This document shows positions 33,445 through 41,261 of a DNA stretch of 57,321 nt, piece by piece; the stretch's first letter is position 1; each line of letters opens with the position of its first letter. Below the pieces are notes generated by a model that did not search any database, was not told where the DNA came from, and saw only the letters and a list, made by a program, of their open reading frames with translations. Position numbers and translations under genes: made by a program. Source of the DNA: Chloroflexota bacterium (GTDB taxonomy: Bacteria > Chloroflexota > Anaerolineae > Aggregatilineales > Phototrophicaceae); assembly GCA_013388735.1 (NCBI GenBank), contig JACAES010000134.1, forward strand, positions 1-57,321. The letters run 5' to 3'.

Positions 33445-33771
33445 ATGACGCATCTCTACAATTACCTGCCGGATTTAACCGACCCGGCCAGCCTGCCGGC
33501 CAAAGGCATCCTCAGCCAGACGATTTATGATGACAACCACACCCGCGCCGTGTTGTTCGGCTTCGCCCCCGGCGAGGAACTGTCCGAACACACGGCCTCG
33601 ATGCCGGCCATCATGCACATCCTTCAGGGCGAAGCGCGTATCACCGTCGGCGGCGACACCTACCAGGCCGGGGCGAACGCCTGGGTACACATGGCCGCCA
33701 ACCTGCCGCACAGCGTCCACGCCAAAACGCCGCTGATTATGCTGCTGCTGATGCTTAAATCCGCAAAATGA
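33445..33771 (+). CDS. Cupin domain protein
   Basis: A 108-residue single-domain cupin. The two conserved motifs are recognisable: GEELSEHTASMPAIMHILQGEA and the closing W-V-H-M-A-A-N-L-P-H-S-V-H. Histidines H48 and H91 could bind a metal, as in small cupins that act as oxygenase-like enzymes or sugar/ligand sensors. ATG 33445 has AGGAAC upstream. Its stop overlaps the next gene as ATGA, so it is coupled to a YwiC-like membrane protein. Confidence 0.85.
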   Translation: MTHLYNYLPDLTDPASLPAKGILSQTIYDDNHTRAVLFGFAPGEELSEHTASMPAIMHILQGEARITVGGDTYQAGANAWVHMAANLPHSVHAKTPLIMLLLMLKSAK

Positions 33772-34553
33772 CCGCCGTCAAAATCCGGTCTGTTGCCCTG
33801 CCTGCCGAACATGGTGGCTGGGGTTTTCTGCTGGAGCCAATCCTGTTGGGGCTGCTGGTTGCGCCCTCGTTGGCCGGGCTGTGGCTGGCGGTCGGGGTGG
33901 GGGGCATGTTCCTGACTCGGCAGCCGCTTAAAATCACCCTGGCCGATCGCAGGCGTGGCAGGCGTTTCGCCCGCACTGCCGCTGCGGAACGTTTTGTGCT
34001 GGCCTATGGCGCGGTTTCGCTGCTGGGGTTCGCTGCCGCAGTGCTGGCCGCCGGCCCGGCTATCCTGCTGCCGATGGCGCTGGGCCTGCCGTTTATGGTC
34101 GTGCAGTTGGCTTACGACTTCGCCAACCGCAGTCGCGCCGCCCTGCCGGAACTGGCCGGCCCGCTGGCGCTGGCGTCGGTCGGCAGCAGTATCGCCCTGG
34201 CGGGTGGCTGGATGTTCAATCCGGCGCTGGCGCTGTGGGCGCTGCTGGCGGCGCGCGCGCTGCCGTCGGTGCTGTACGTGCGCGCCCGGCTGCGCCTGGA
34301 GCACGGCAAACCGACGGCCAAAGTACCGCCGCTGATCGCCCAGGGCGCAGGCATCCTGGCGGCGCTGGCGCTGTGGGCGGACGGATTAGCGCCGCTGCTG
34401 GCGAGCGCCGGGCTGCTGGCGCTGCTGATGCGGGCGGCGCTGGGGCTGTATCACCGTGTGCCAACCCCGGCCAAAGCCATTGGCTTCCGCGAAATCGCCT
34501 TCGGCCTGCTGGTGGTGGCGCTGGTCGCGCTGGGTTTTGCCTGGGGGCTGTGA
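33768..34553 (+). CDS. YwiC-like membrane protein
   Basis: A 261-residue membrane protein of the YwiC-like family, with the N-terminal ALPAEHGGWGFLLEPILLGLL signature and six or seven hydrophobic helices. Families with this EHG(G/A)W opening are usually found near nitrate-respiration or membrane-lipid genes, but no function is firmly assigned. It is translationally coupled to the cupin by a 4-bp ATGA overlap, which suggests a shared role that I cannot name. Confidence 0.75.
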   Translation: MTAVKIRSVALPAEHGGWGFLLEPILLGLLVAPSLAGLWLAVGVGGMFLTRQPLKITLADRRRGRRFARTAAAERFVLAYGAVSLLGFAAAVLAAGPAILLPMALGLPFMVVQLAYDFANRSRAALPELAGPLALASVGSSIALAGGWMFNPALALWALLAARALPSVLYVRARLRLEHGKPTAKVPPLIAQGAGILAALALWADGLAPLLASAGLLALLMRAALGLYHRVPTPAKAIGFREIAFGLLVVALVALGFAWGL

Positions 34554-34603
34554 CCATGCCGACTGCCGCTTAAAATCCTTTCTGACCCCTTGACGACCGA
34601 CAA

Positions 34604-34632
34604 TTGACTTTTCACCCTACCCCGCCTATACT
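34604..34632 (+). promoter_or_regulatory. Promoter of mutS2
   Basis: TTGACT (34604-34609), 17-bp spacer, TATACT (34627-34632): identical in both boxes and spacing to the TetR promoter at 13727. A short transcript leader of about 24 nt results. Confidence 0.65.
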
Positions 34633-34662
34633 TCCAACGTCCATGCAAGTTGAGACACAATC

Positions 34663-37062
34663 GTGATTACCGAAAAATCCATTCAGACGCTTGAACTCCA
34701 CAAAATTCTTCAGCAGGTTGCAAAGCACTGCTCTTTTTCTGCCGGCGCAGACCTGGCGCGCGAGCTTTTGCCGACAACCGACCTGGAAGAAGCCCAGAGC
34801 TGGCAGCGCGAAACCGCCGAAGCCCGGCTGTTGTTTGAAAACAGGGTCAATATTTCACTGGGCGGCGCGCGGGACGTGCGCGACGCGGCGGTGCAGGCCA
34901 CGCGTGGCATCCTAATCGAGCCGCAGATGCTGCTGGACATCCGCCAGACCCTGCGCCGCGCCACCGCCCTGCGGCGCACGCTGGGCCGCATGAAAGGGCA
35001 GTATCCGCTGCTGGCCGATCTGGTCAACGAGGCCGAGGAATGCACCGCGCTTCAGGACGAAATTGGCCGCGTGTTGAACGAAAAAGGTGAAATTCTGGAT
35101 TCGGCCAGCGCGCAGTTAGCGGTCATCCGACGCGACTTAAAACTGGCCTACGACCGCCTGCAAACCCGCCTGATGCGCATCGTTTCATCCGGGGCGAACG
35201 CGCTCTTTTTGCAGGAAGCCATTATCACCACTCGCAATGGTCGTTACGTCATCCCGATCAAAGCGGAATTTAAAGGCCGCATCCCCGGTATCGTTCACGA
35301 CTCGTCCGCCAGCGGCGCGACGCTGTTCATCGAACCCCTGGCGACGGTCGAACTGAACAACACCTACCGCGAACTGCAACTGGACGAGGAAAAGGAAATC
35401 CGCCGCATCCTCCAGGCGCTCACCGATGAAGTCGGCAGGCAGTCGGAATACATCGTGCGCACTGTTGAGGTGCTGGCATATCTTGATCTGATCCTTGCCA
35501 AGGCGCGTTATGCCGAGGAACAGAATGCCGTCGAGCCGGCGCTGCTGCCCTTCCGTCCGCGTTCTGCCAACCCGAATCACCCCGGCAGCACCATTTACCT
35601 GCGCGGCGCGCGCCACCCGCTGCTGACCGGCAATGTTGTGCCGATTGACGTGGAACTGGACGAGTCCACCTGGACGCTGGTCATCACCGGGCCGAACACC
35701 GGCGGCAAAACCGTGTCGCTTAAGACCATCGGCCTGATGGCGCTGATGGCGCAGTGCGGCCTGCAAATCCCTGCCGAGCAGGCCAGGATCAGCGTGTTCG
35801 CCGGCATCTATGCCGACATCGGCGACGAGCAGAGCATCGAGCAGTCCCTCAGCACGTTTTCGTCCCACATGACCAACACCATCCAGATTTTGCGCGAATG
35901 TGATGAACGTTCGCTGGTGCTGCTGGATGAACTGGGGGCCGGCACCGATCCGGCGGAAGGTTCGGCGCTGGCGCGGGCTATCCTGACGCATCTCGTCAAC
36001 CGGCGGGTGACGACCATCGTCACCACCCACCATCCCGAACTCAAAATCTACAGCGTCGAAACGCCCGGCGTCCGCAACGCCAGCGTCGAATTTGACCTGG
36101 CGACCCTGCGCCCGACCTACCGCCTGATCGTCGGGCTGCCGGGGCGTTCTAATGCGCTGGCAATTGCCCAGCGGTTGGGGCTGGACGCGGCCATCATCGA
36201 AGACGCGCGCACGATGGTCGCTACCGAAGACCTGGTGGCCGATGACCTGCTGGACGAAATCCAGCGGACGCGCGAGGAAATTCGCCGCAACCAGATGGCG
36301 ATCCTCGCCCTGCGCGAAGAAGCCGAAGAACAGCGCGCCGAACTGCAAGCCCGCCTGGACAAAATCGAGGATGAACGCCGGGACATCATCGCCTCGGCGC
36401 GGCGGCAGGCGGAAGAAGAAATCCGCACCTTCCAGCGGGAAGTCAAACGCCTGCGGGCGGATATGCGAACTGCGTCGCTGCCGCTGGATGCGCTGAAGGC
36501 CGTGCAGGATCAGGCGGCAGGGCTGGCGGCGGGGTTGAGCAAACCGGTCGAAAACGAGGGCGAGATCGTCGTCACCAACGACTGGACGCCCCGGCTGGGC
36601 GATAACGTCTGGCTGCCCAAACTGAACGCCGAGGGCATCATCAGCGAACTGGAGAAAAACGAAGCCGTCGTTCAGGTCGGTTCGTTGAAGGTGCGCGCCG
36701 CCCTGGACGAAGTGGCGCAGCGCCCGCCCAGCCAGAAGCGCCAGATGAAACGCGGCCACAAACGCGAATACGAAAAATCGCCCGACCCGATTGTGCCAAA
36801 AGGCCAGTCGCCGGGGCTGGAACTCGACCTGCGCGGCGAGCGCGTGGACGACGCGCTCAAACGCCTGGAAACGTATGTGGACGCCGCTTATGTCGCCGGG
36901 CTGCCGTTTGCCCGCATCGTTCATGGCAAGGGGACGGGCGCGCTGAAGAAAGCCGTCCGCGAGCGCGTGGAGCATCATCCGCTGGTTTCCAAAGTCACCG
37001 AGGCGCTGCCGCAGGAAGGCGGCGGCGGCGTGACCATCATTCACATGGTTCCGCTGACGTAA
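34663..37062 (+). CDS. mutS2: Endonuclease MutS2
   Basis: A 799-residue MutS2. The N-terminal 300 residues are the MutS core/clamp-like part. Walker A GPNTGGKT is at 343-350, followed by the MutS ATPase motifs (LLDELGAGTDPAEGSALARAIL, VTTHHPELK). Residues about 500-640 are a long coiled coil. The C-terminal 80 residues from about 718 are an Smr domain (LELDLRGERVDDALKRLE, HGKGTGALK). MutS2 binds collided ribosomes or branched DNA, and its Smr nuclease then cuts; the ribosome-rescue role (RqcU) is well supported in Firmicutes. GTG 34663 is 30 bp after a strong promoter. Confidence 0.95.
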   Translation: MITEKSIQTLELHKILQQVAKHCSFSAGADLARELLPTTDLEEAQSWQRETAEARLLFENRVNISLGGARDVRDAAVQATRGILIEPQMLLDIRQTLRRATALRRTLGRMKGQYPLLADLVNEAEECTALQDEIGRVLNEKGEILDSASAQLAVIRRDLKLAYDRLQTRLMRIVSSGANALFLQEAIITTRNGRYVIPIKAEFKGRIPGIVHDSSASGATLFIEPLATVELNNTYRELQLDEEKEIRRILQALTDEVGRQSEYIVRTVEVLAYLDLILAKARYAEEQNAVEPALLPFRPRSANPNHPGSTIYLRGARHPLLTGNVVPIDVELDESTWTLVITGPNTGGKTVSLKTIGLMALMAQCGLQIPAEQARISVFAGIYADIGDEQSIEQSLSTFSSHMTNTIQILRECDERSLVLLDELGAGTDPAEGSALARAILTHLVNRRVTTIVTTHHPELKIYSVETPGVRNASVEFDLATLRPTYRLIVGLPGRSNALAIAQRLGLDAAIIEDARTMVATEDLVADDLLDEIQRTREEIRRNQMAILALREEAEEQRAELQARLDKIEDERRDIIASARRQAEEEIRTFQREVKRLRADMRTASLPLDALKAVQDQAAGLAAGLSKPVENEGEIVVTNDWTPRLGDNVWLPKLNAEGIISELEKNEAVVQVGSLKVRAALDEVAQRPPSQKRQMKRGHKREYEKSPDPIVPKGQSPGLELDLRGERVDDALKRLETYVDAAYVAGLPFARIVHGKGTGALKKAVRERVEHHPLVSKVTEALPQEGGGGVTIIHMVPLT

Positions 37063-37081
37063 CCGGCGGTCACATCCCGAT

Positions 37082-38605
37082 ATGACGACCGAAACGCCTG
37101 CGCCTGCTATTTCCGGCGCGGAGGCGCGCCGCGCGGCCCGCAACGCCGGGGCGATTGCCGCCGCCAGCGTCCTCAGCCGGGGCTTGCAGTTCGGCTGGCA
37201 GCTGATCCTCGCGCCGGCGCTTGGCCCGGCCATGTACGGCATTTACGGCGTGGTGGTGGCCTTCATCATGATCGGCTCGGCCATCCCGAACTTCGGCATG
37301 GGGCCAATCGTGGTGCGTGACGTGGCGCGCCAGCCGGAAAAAGCCGGTCGCTACCTGACGGCCACGCTGTTTTTGCAAACGCTGCTGGCGCTGCTGGCCT
37401 ACCTGGGGCTGAACGCGGCGGCGGCGCTGGGCGGTTATGACGAAACCGTGCGCGTTTTCGTCGCCATCGCCGGCATCAGCCTGATCGTGGACATCCTGGG
37501 CAGTATGTGCAACGACCTGCTGCTGGCGCAGGAACGTATGCTGGCCTCGTCGGCGGTGTCGGTGGGGTACGTGGCGCTGCTGGTGATGCTGGCGGGCTTG
37601 GGTCTGGCCGGGGGGTATGGGCTGTTCGGCGTGTACGCCGGCACGATAGCCGCCGGAATCATCCGGGCGGCGGCGCTGTGGTGGCTGGCCTGGCGCGGCG
37701 GCGTGCGTCCGATCTGGCCGTTTGATCGTACCGTTGCCTGGCCGCTGCTGGTTAACGGCGCGCCGCTGGCGCTGGCGGCCTTCCTGTCGCTGGCTTACCA
37801 GCAGGCCGACAAACTGCTGACCAATCGTTTCGTCGGTGACGCCGAAACCGGCTACCTGTCGGTGGCCTTCGTGCTGATTTTCGGCGTGATCGAACTGCTC
37901 AATACCACCGTGCTGCTGGCGACCTTTCCCCTCATGTCCCGCGCTTACGGCGATGGCCGCAGCCCGCTGTTCGGGTTTATGGTGGACAAACTGGCCTTTT
38001 TCACGCTGCTGGTCAGCCTGCCGATCAGCCTGGTGACGACGATTTTCGCGGCGGAAATCACCGTGCCGCTGTTCGGCGAGGACTTCCGCCCGACGGCGGA
38101 CGTGCTGCGTATCCTGATCTGGTATGCGCTGCTGGCGATGTTCGCCAGCGTGCTGGCGCGCGGCCTGATGGTGCAGAACCGCCAGCGTATCACCCTGTTC
38201 ATTCGCGCTGCCGGGCTGGCGGCCAACGTGGCGCTACTGGCGGCGCTGCTGCCGGCGCTGGGCGTGCAGGGCGCGGCGCTGGCTTCGGTGTGTGCCGAAC
38301 TGCTGGTGCTGGCGCTGCTGCTGCGGGTTTTCCGCGCTGCCGGGTGGGACTGGCGGCAGATCGTGCCGCGCCTGCTGCGGCTGGCGGCGCTGGGCGCGGC
38401 GGTCGGCGCGGTGATGCTGGCGCTGCGGGAACTATCGCCGCTGCCGGCGCTGGCGGCGGGCGCAGGAGTGTACGCGGCGGGTATTCCGCTGCTGAATATC
38501 CTGGCCGCCGATGATTGGGACCTGCTCTACCGGCTGGCGGCGGCCATGCCCGGCGGCGCGCTGGTGTTAAAATACTGGCGGCGGGCTGTGAAAATTAACT
38601 GGTAG
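37082..38605 (+). CDS. Polysaccharide flippase (MOP/Wzx-like)
   Basis: A 507-residue integral membrane protein with about 12-14 hydrophobic helices, matching the oligosaccharide-flippase/polysaccharide-biosynthesis branch of the MOP superfamily (ARNAGAIAAASVLSRGLQFGW... near the N-terminus; AGLAANVALLAALLPALGVQGAALASV near helix 11). It would move lipid-linked glycans across the cytoplasmic membrane, but no glycosyltransferase lies nearby. ATG 37082 is 19 bp after mutS2 ends. The 420 bp that follow hold repeats rather than genes. Confidence 0.85.
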   Translation: MTTETPAPAISGAEARRAARNAGAIAAASVLSRGLQFGWQLILAPALGPAMYGIYGVVVAFIMIGSAIPNFGMGPIVVRDVARQPEKAGRYLTATLFLQTLLALLAYLGLNAAAALGGYDETVRVFVAIAGISLIVDILGSMCNDLLLAQERMLASSAVSVGYVALLVMLAGLGLAGGYGLFGVYAGTIAAGIIRAAALWWLAWRGGVRPIWPFDRTVAWPLLVNGAPLALAAFLSLAYQQADKLLTNRFVGDAETGYLSVAFVLIFGVIELLNTTVLLATFPLMSRAYGDGRSPLFGFMVDKLAFFTLLVSLPISLVTTIFAAEITVPLFGEDFRPTADVLRILIWYALLAMFASVLARGLMVQNRQRITLFIRAAGLAANVALLAALLPALGVQGAALASVCAELLVLALLLRVFRAAGWDWRQIVPRLLRLAALGAAVGAVMLALRELSPLPALAAGAGVYAAGIPLLNILAADDWDLLYRLAAAMPGGALVLKYWRRAVKINW

Positions 38606-38638
38606 CCGCCCCGGTTTGATTCTTCGCCGTTTAATGCA

Positions 38639-38750
38639 CTCTCAGCGTATCCGGCTTGGATGCTTGCCTGTAAACCACAAGTCCATAAGCGGTAGATCAG
38701 GTATTCAGGCGCATCCAGGATAGTGATTTAAACCGGGCAACTGGCAACTG
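38639..38750 (+). repeat. Second copy of the dispersed repeat
   Basis: Shares the opening TCTCAGCGTAT and, after a 70-bp non-matching middle, the ending TAAACCGGGCAACTGGCAAC with the block at 16508. AACTG recurs at 38739 and 38746. Confidence 0.55.
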
Positions 38751-38948
38751 CATTAAGACCCTGCCTGCCCGTAAAAAACGCGCCGGGAAAGTCGGGCGCG
38801 ATGGCCTCTGCTTGCCGCTTCAGGAGTCGCTTTCGACGCAGCAGAGCGTCACTTATCATACTGATATTTCATACAGAATGACGAAGGATTTGCCGGAAAA
38901 TCATGAAGAGTGCGTAAATAAATGATTGACAGTATCTTGATAGATAAT

Positions 38949-38977
38949 AACCAGAGGTCTGTGAAAAACCTCTGGTT
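38949..38977 (-). terminator. Hairpin below the second opp cassette
   Basis: AACCAGAGGT (38949-38958) and ACCTCTGGTT (38968-38977) form a perfect 10-bp stem with a 9-nt loop. On the minus strand it follows the opp genes and is succeeded by AT-rich sequence (ATTATCTATC) rather than a clean T-run. It may stop transcription from both sides. Confidence 0.5.
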
Positions 38978-39026
38978 GCATGATTTCTGCGCTGAGCGGT
39001 GATGATGCGTGGGTTTATCGGGCGGT

Positions 39027-40070
39027 TTAATCCACGCCGCGCATCCGGGGGTCAAGCGCGTCGCGCAGGCCGTCGCCCAGGAAGTTAAAGGCGAACATGA
39101 TGAGGAACAGCGCCAGCGCCGGGAAAATCGCCTGGTTAGGATAACTGCTGATCGTGCGCGAGCCTTCCGCGATCATGCTGCCCCAACTCGGCGTCGGCGG
39201 GTTCACGCCCAGGCCGATGAAGCTGAGGAACGCCTCGTAGGAAATGTAGGTCGGGATGGTCAGCGTTTCCGCCACGATCAGCGGCCCCAGGATATTGGGC
39301 AGAATGTGGCCGAACATCACGCGCCCGGTCTGCGCGCCCATTGCGTGCGCCGCCTCGATGTATTCCTGTTCGCGCACCGAAAGCACCTGCCCGCGCACCA
39401 GGCGTGCCATCTGCATCCAGGACGTAAGGCCGATGCCGATGAAAATAAACAACATGCCGCCGCTGGCGAGGTCAATCTGTCCCAGCGTGTAGGCCAGCGT
39501 GCCGGCTTCGGGATTGGCGAAACTGGTGCGGAAGAAGGTCATCAGCAGGATGATAAACAACAGTGTGGGGAAGGCGTACATAATCTCCACCAGCCGCATC
39601 AGCAGGTTATCGAGGATACCGCCGAAGTAACCGGCGATCAGCCCGACCGTCGTGCCGATCAGGATGCTGACCAGCGGCCCGACAAACGCCACCGTCAGCG
39701 AGACGCGCGTGCCATAAACGATGCGGCTGAACATATCGCGTCCCAGTTGGTCAGCGCCCAGCGGGTAGCTGTTGTTGACCGTCACATAACCGCCCTCTTC
39801 GCGGGGTTTCATGTTCGGGAAAACCTTCGTCACCCATTCCGGCGCAGCATTGTTGTCCACCAGGACTTGTTTATCATACGGCTTGAGGGCGATGACCGGC
39901 GCGAAAATGGAGACTAACAGGTTGAGGAGGATGATAATTCCCCCCACCACCGCTGCCTTGTTCCGGCGCAGCCGCCGCCAGGATTCTACCCATAGGCTCT
40001 CGCCTTTGCGTTTTTCGTTGAGCTGCACGACCATGCCGGGCGTGTTGCCTGATTGTTCGAGGACGGCCAT
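39027..40070 (-). CDS. Peptide ABC transporter permease, OppC type (set 2)
   Basis: A 347-residue permease with one N-terminal helix, a periplasmic loop and five more helices. The permease (EAA) loop EQEYIEAAHAMGAQTGRVMFGHILPN is intact, as is the ending GDGLRDALDPRMRG of the OppC/DppC group. With the OppB-type permease upstream it should form the channel for oligopeptides or dipeptides delivered by the binding protein at 41262. No ATPase gene is adjacent. ATG 40070 has AAAGGT upstream and starts 12 bp after the oppB stop. Confidence 0.92.
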   Translation of the reverse strand: MAVLEQSGNTPGMVVQLNEKRKGESLWVESWRRLRRNKAAVVGGIIILLNLLVSIFAPVIALKPYDKQVLVDNNAAPEWVTKVFPNMKPREEGGYVTVNNSYPLGADQLGRDMFSRIVYGTRVSLTVAFVGPLVSILIGTTVGLIAGYFGGILDNLLMRLVEIMYAFPTLLFIILLMTFFRTSFANPEAGTLAYTLGQIDLASGGMLFIFIGIGLTSWMQMARLVRGQVLSVREQEYIEAAHAMGAQTGRVMFGHILPNILGPLIVAETLTIPTYISYEAFLSFIGLGVNPPTPSWGSMIAEGSRTISSYPNQAIFPALALFLIMFAFNFLGDGLRDALDPRMRGVD

Positions 40071-40082
40071 AACGAATACCTT

Positions 40083-41102
40083 TTAATCAAAACGGATACG
40101 GGGGTCAATCCACATGTAGGCCAGGTCCACCAGCAGATTCATGACCACCAGGAAAAAGGCATACAACAAGATCGTCCCCATAATCACCGGATAATCGCGC
40201 CCGGTGATGCTGGTGACGAAATACCGTCCCATGCCCGGAATACCAAAAATCGTTTCGACGACGAACGTGCCGGTGACCAGCGCGGCGAACAGCGGCCCCA
40301 GGATGGTGACGACGGGGATCAGGCTGTTGCGCAGGGCATGAGCCACGATGACGCTGCGTTCGGTCAGCCCTTTGGCGCGGGCGGTGCGGATGTAATCTTC
40401 GTTCAAAACCTGAAGCAGACTGGCGCGGGTGAGGCGGGCGATGAGTGCCGCGTTGACAAAACCCAGCGCGAAGGCCGGCAGAATGGCATACTGCGGGCCT
40501 TCCCATCCTGTGACCGGCACCAGCCCCCACTGGACGCCGAACAGATATTGCAACACCGGCGCGGTGATGATGACCGGGAAGGATACGCCCAGGATGGCCG
40601 TCCCCATACCTATATAATCGTAAATTGTGTTGCGCTTGAGGGCGGCTATCGTACCCAGCGGCACGCCAATCGCCAGCGCAATCGTCAGCGCCGCCACGCC
40701 AAGCTGGAACGAAACCGGCAGGTTTTCGCGGAAAATGTCGTTCACCGACCGACTGCGCGATTTATAGGTTGGGCCAAAGTTGATCCATTGCAGCGTCTTT
40801 TGATCTTCACCTGAGCCGGACAGCGGGATAGACACCAGATAATCTTCCGCCGAGGAAGGCGTCAGTTTGCCCGTCGTTATGCGCGGCAGCACGATGTCGC
40901 CGATGTAATCGAGATACTGTTCAACCACCGGCGCGTCCAGGTTGTATTTTTCGTTCAGCAGTTTGACGGTTGCTTCGGGCAGGGGTTTCTCGCGGGCGAA
41001 GGGGCCGCCGGGGACGTTACGCATCAAAAAAAAGGTGATAAGGGAAATCACAAACAGGACTAAAAACATCCACAGGATGCGGCGTGTAATGAATTTTCCC
41101 AT
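40083..41102 (-). CDS. Peptide ABC transporter permease, OppB type (set 2)
   Basis: A 339-residue OppB/DppB-type permease. It has the N-terminal RRILWMFLVLFVISLITFFLM helix with NVPGGP after it, and the EAA loop NEDYIRTARAKGLTERSVIVAHALRN. It carries a 100-residue periplasmic insert after helix 1. It forms the transmembrane pore with the OppC partner 12 bp downstream. A 160-bp spacer with two GGGGCG palindromes separates it from the binding-protein gene upstream. Confidence 0.92.
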   Translation of the reverse strand: MGKFITRRILWMFLVLFVISLITFFLMRNVPGGPFAREKPLPEATVKLLNEKYNLDAPVVEQYLDYIGDIVLPRITTGKLTPSSAEDYLVSIPLSGSGEDQKTLQWINFGPTYKSRSRSVNDIFRENLPVSFQLGVAALTIALAIGVPLGTIAALKRNTIYDYIGMGTAILGVSFPVIITAPVLQYLFGVQWGLVPVTGWEGPQYAILPAFALGFVNAALIARLTRASLLQVLNEDYIRTARAKGLTERSVIVAHALRNSLIPVVTILGPLFAALVTGTFVVETIFGIPGMGRYFVTSITGRDYPVIMGTILLYAFFLVVMNLLVDLAYMWIDPRIRFD

Positions 41103-41168
41103 AACGTGTTACTCAGCAGCAAGGGCGTTCTGTTCTACGCCTCGTCGGTACCGGTCTGGCAGTTTGCA

Positions 41169-41190
41169 GGGGCGCAGCAGGCCGCGCCCC
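41169..41190. repeat. GGGGCGC/GCGCCCC palindrome
   Basis: GGGGCGC (41169-41175) with GCGCCCC (41184-41190), 8-nt loop, in the spacer between the binding protein and OppB. Confidence 0.65.
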
Positions 41191-41216
41191 ATGGTTCTTA
41201 CTTACAGACAGACGAG

Positions 41217-41237
41217 AGGGGCGCCAGGTGCGCCCCT
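41217..41237. repeat. Second palindrome, AGGGGCGC/GCGCCCCT
   Basis: AGGGGCGC (41217-41224) with GCGCCCCT (41230-41237), 5-nt loop. It lies 27 bp from the previous copy, in the same intra-operon gap. Confidence 0.65.
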
Positions 41238-41261
41238 GCTCAATCAGACGTTACCAGCCGG

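Larger units (their letters stand above)
38606..39026. other. Repeat-bearing intergenic region
   Basis: A 421-bp non-coding stretch between the flippase and the opp genes. It holds a dispersed repeat with AACTG heptamers (38639-38750), a GC stem CGCGCC/GGCGCG (about 38780-38801), AT-rich sequence, and the hairpin at 38949. No open frame with a ribosome site was seen. Confidence 0.6.

Noticed and set aside
35185..37242. 685-residue minus-strand frame opposite mutS2
   Set aside because: The mutS2 Walker and Smr motifs define the coding strand.
38926..38948. TTGACA followed by GATAAT as a promoter
   Set aside because: The spacing is only about 11 bp, too short for a sigma-70 type promoter.
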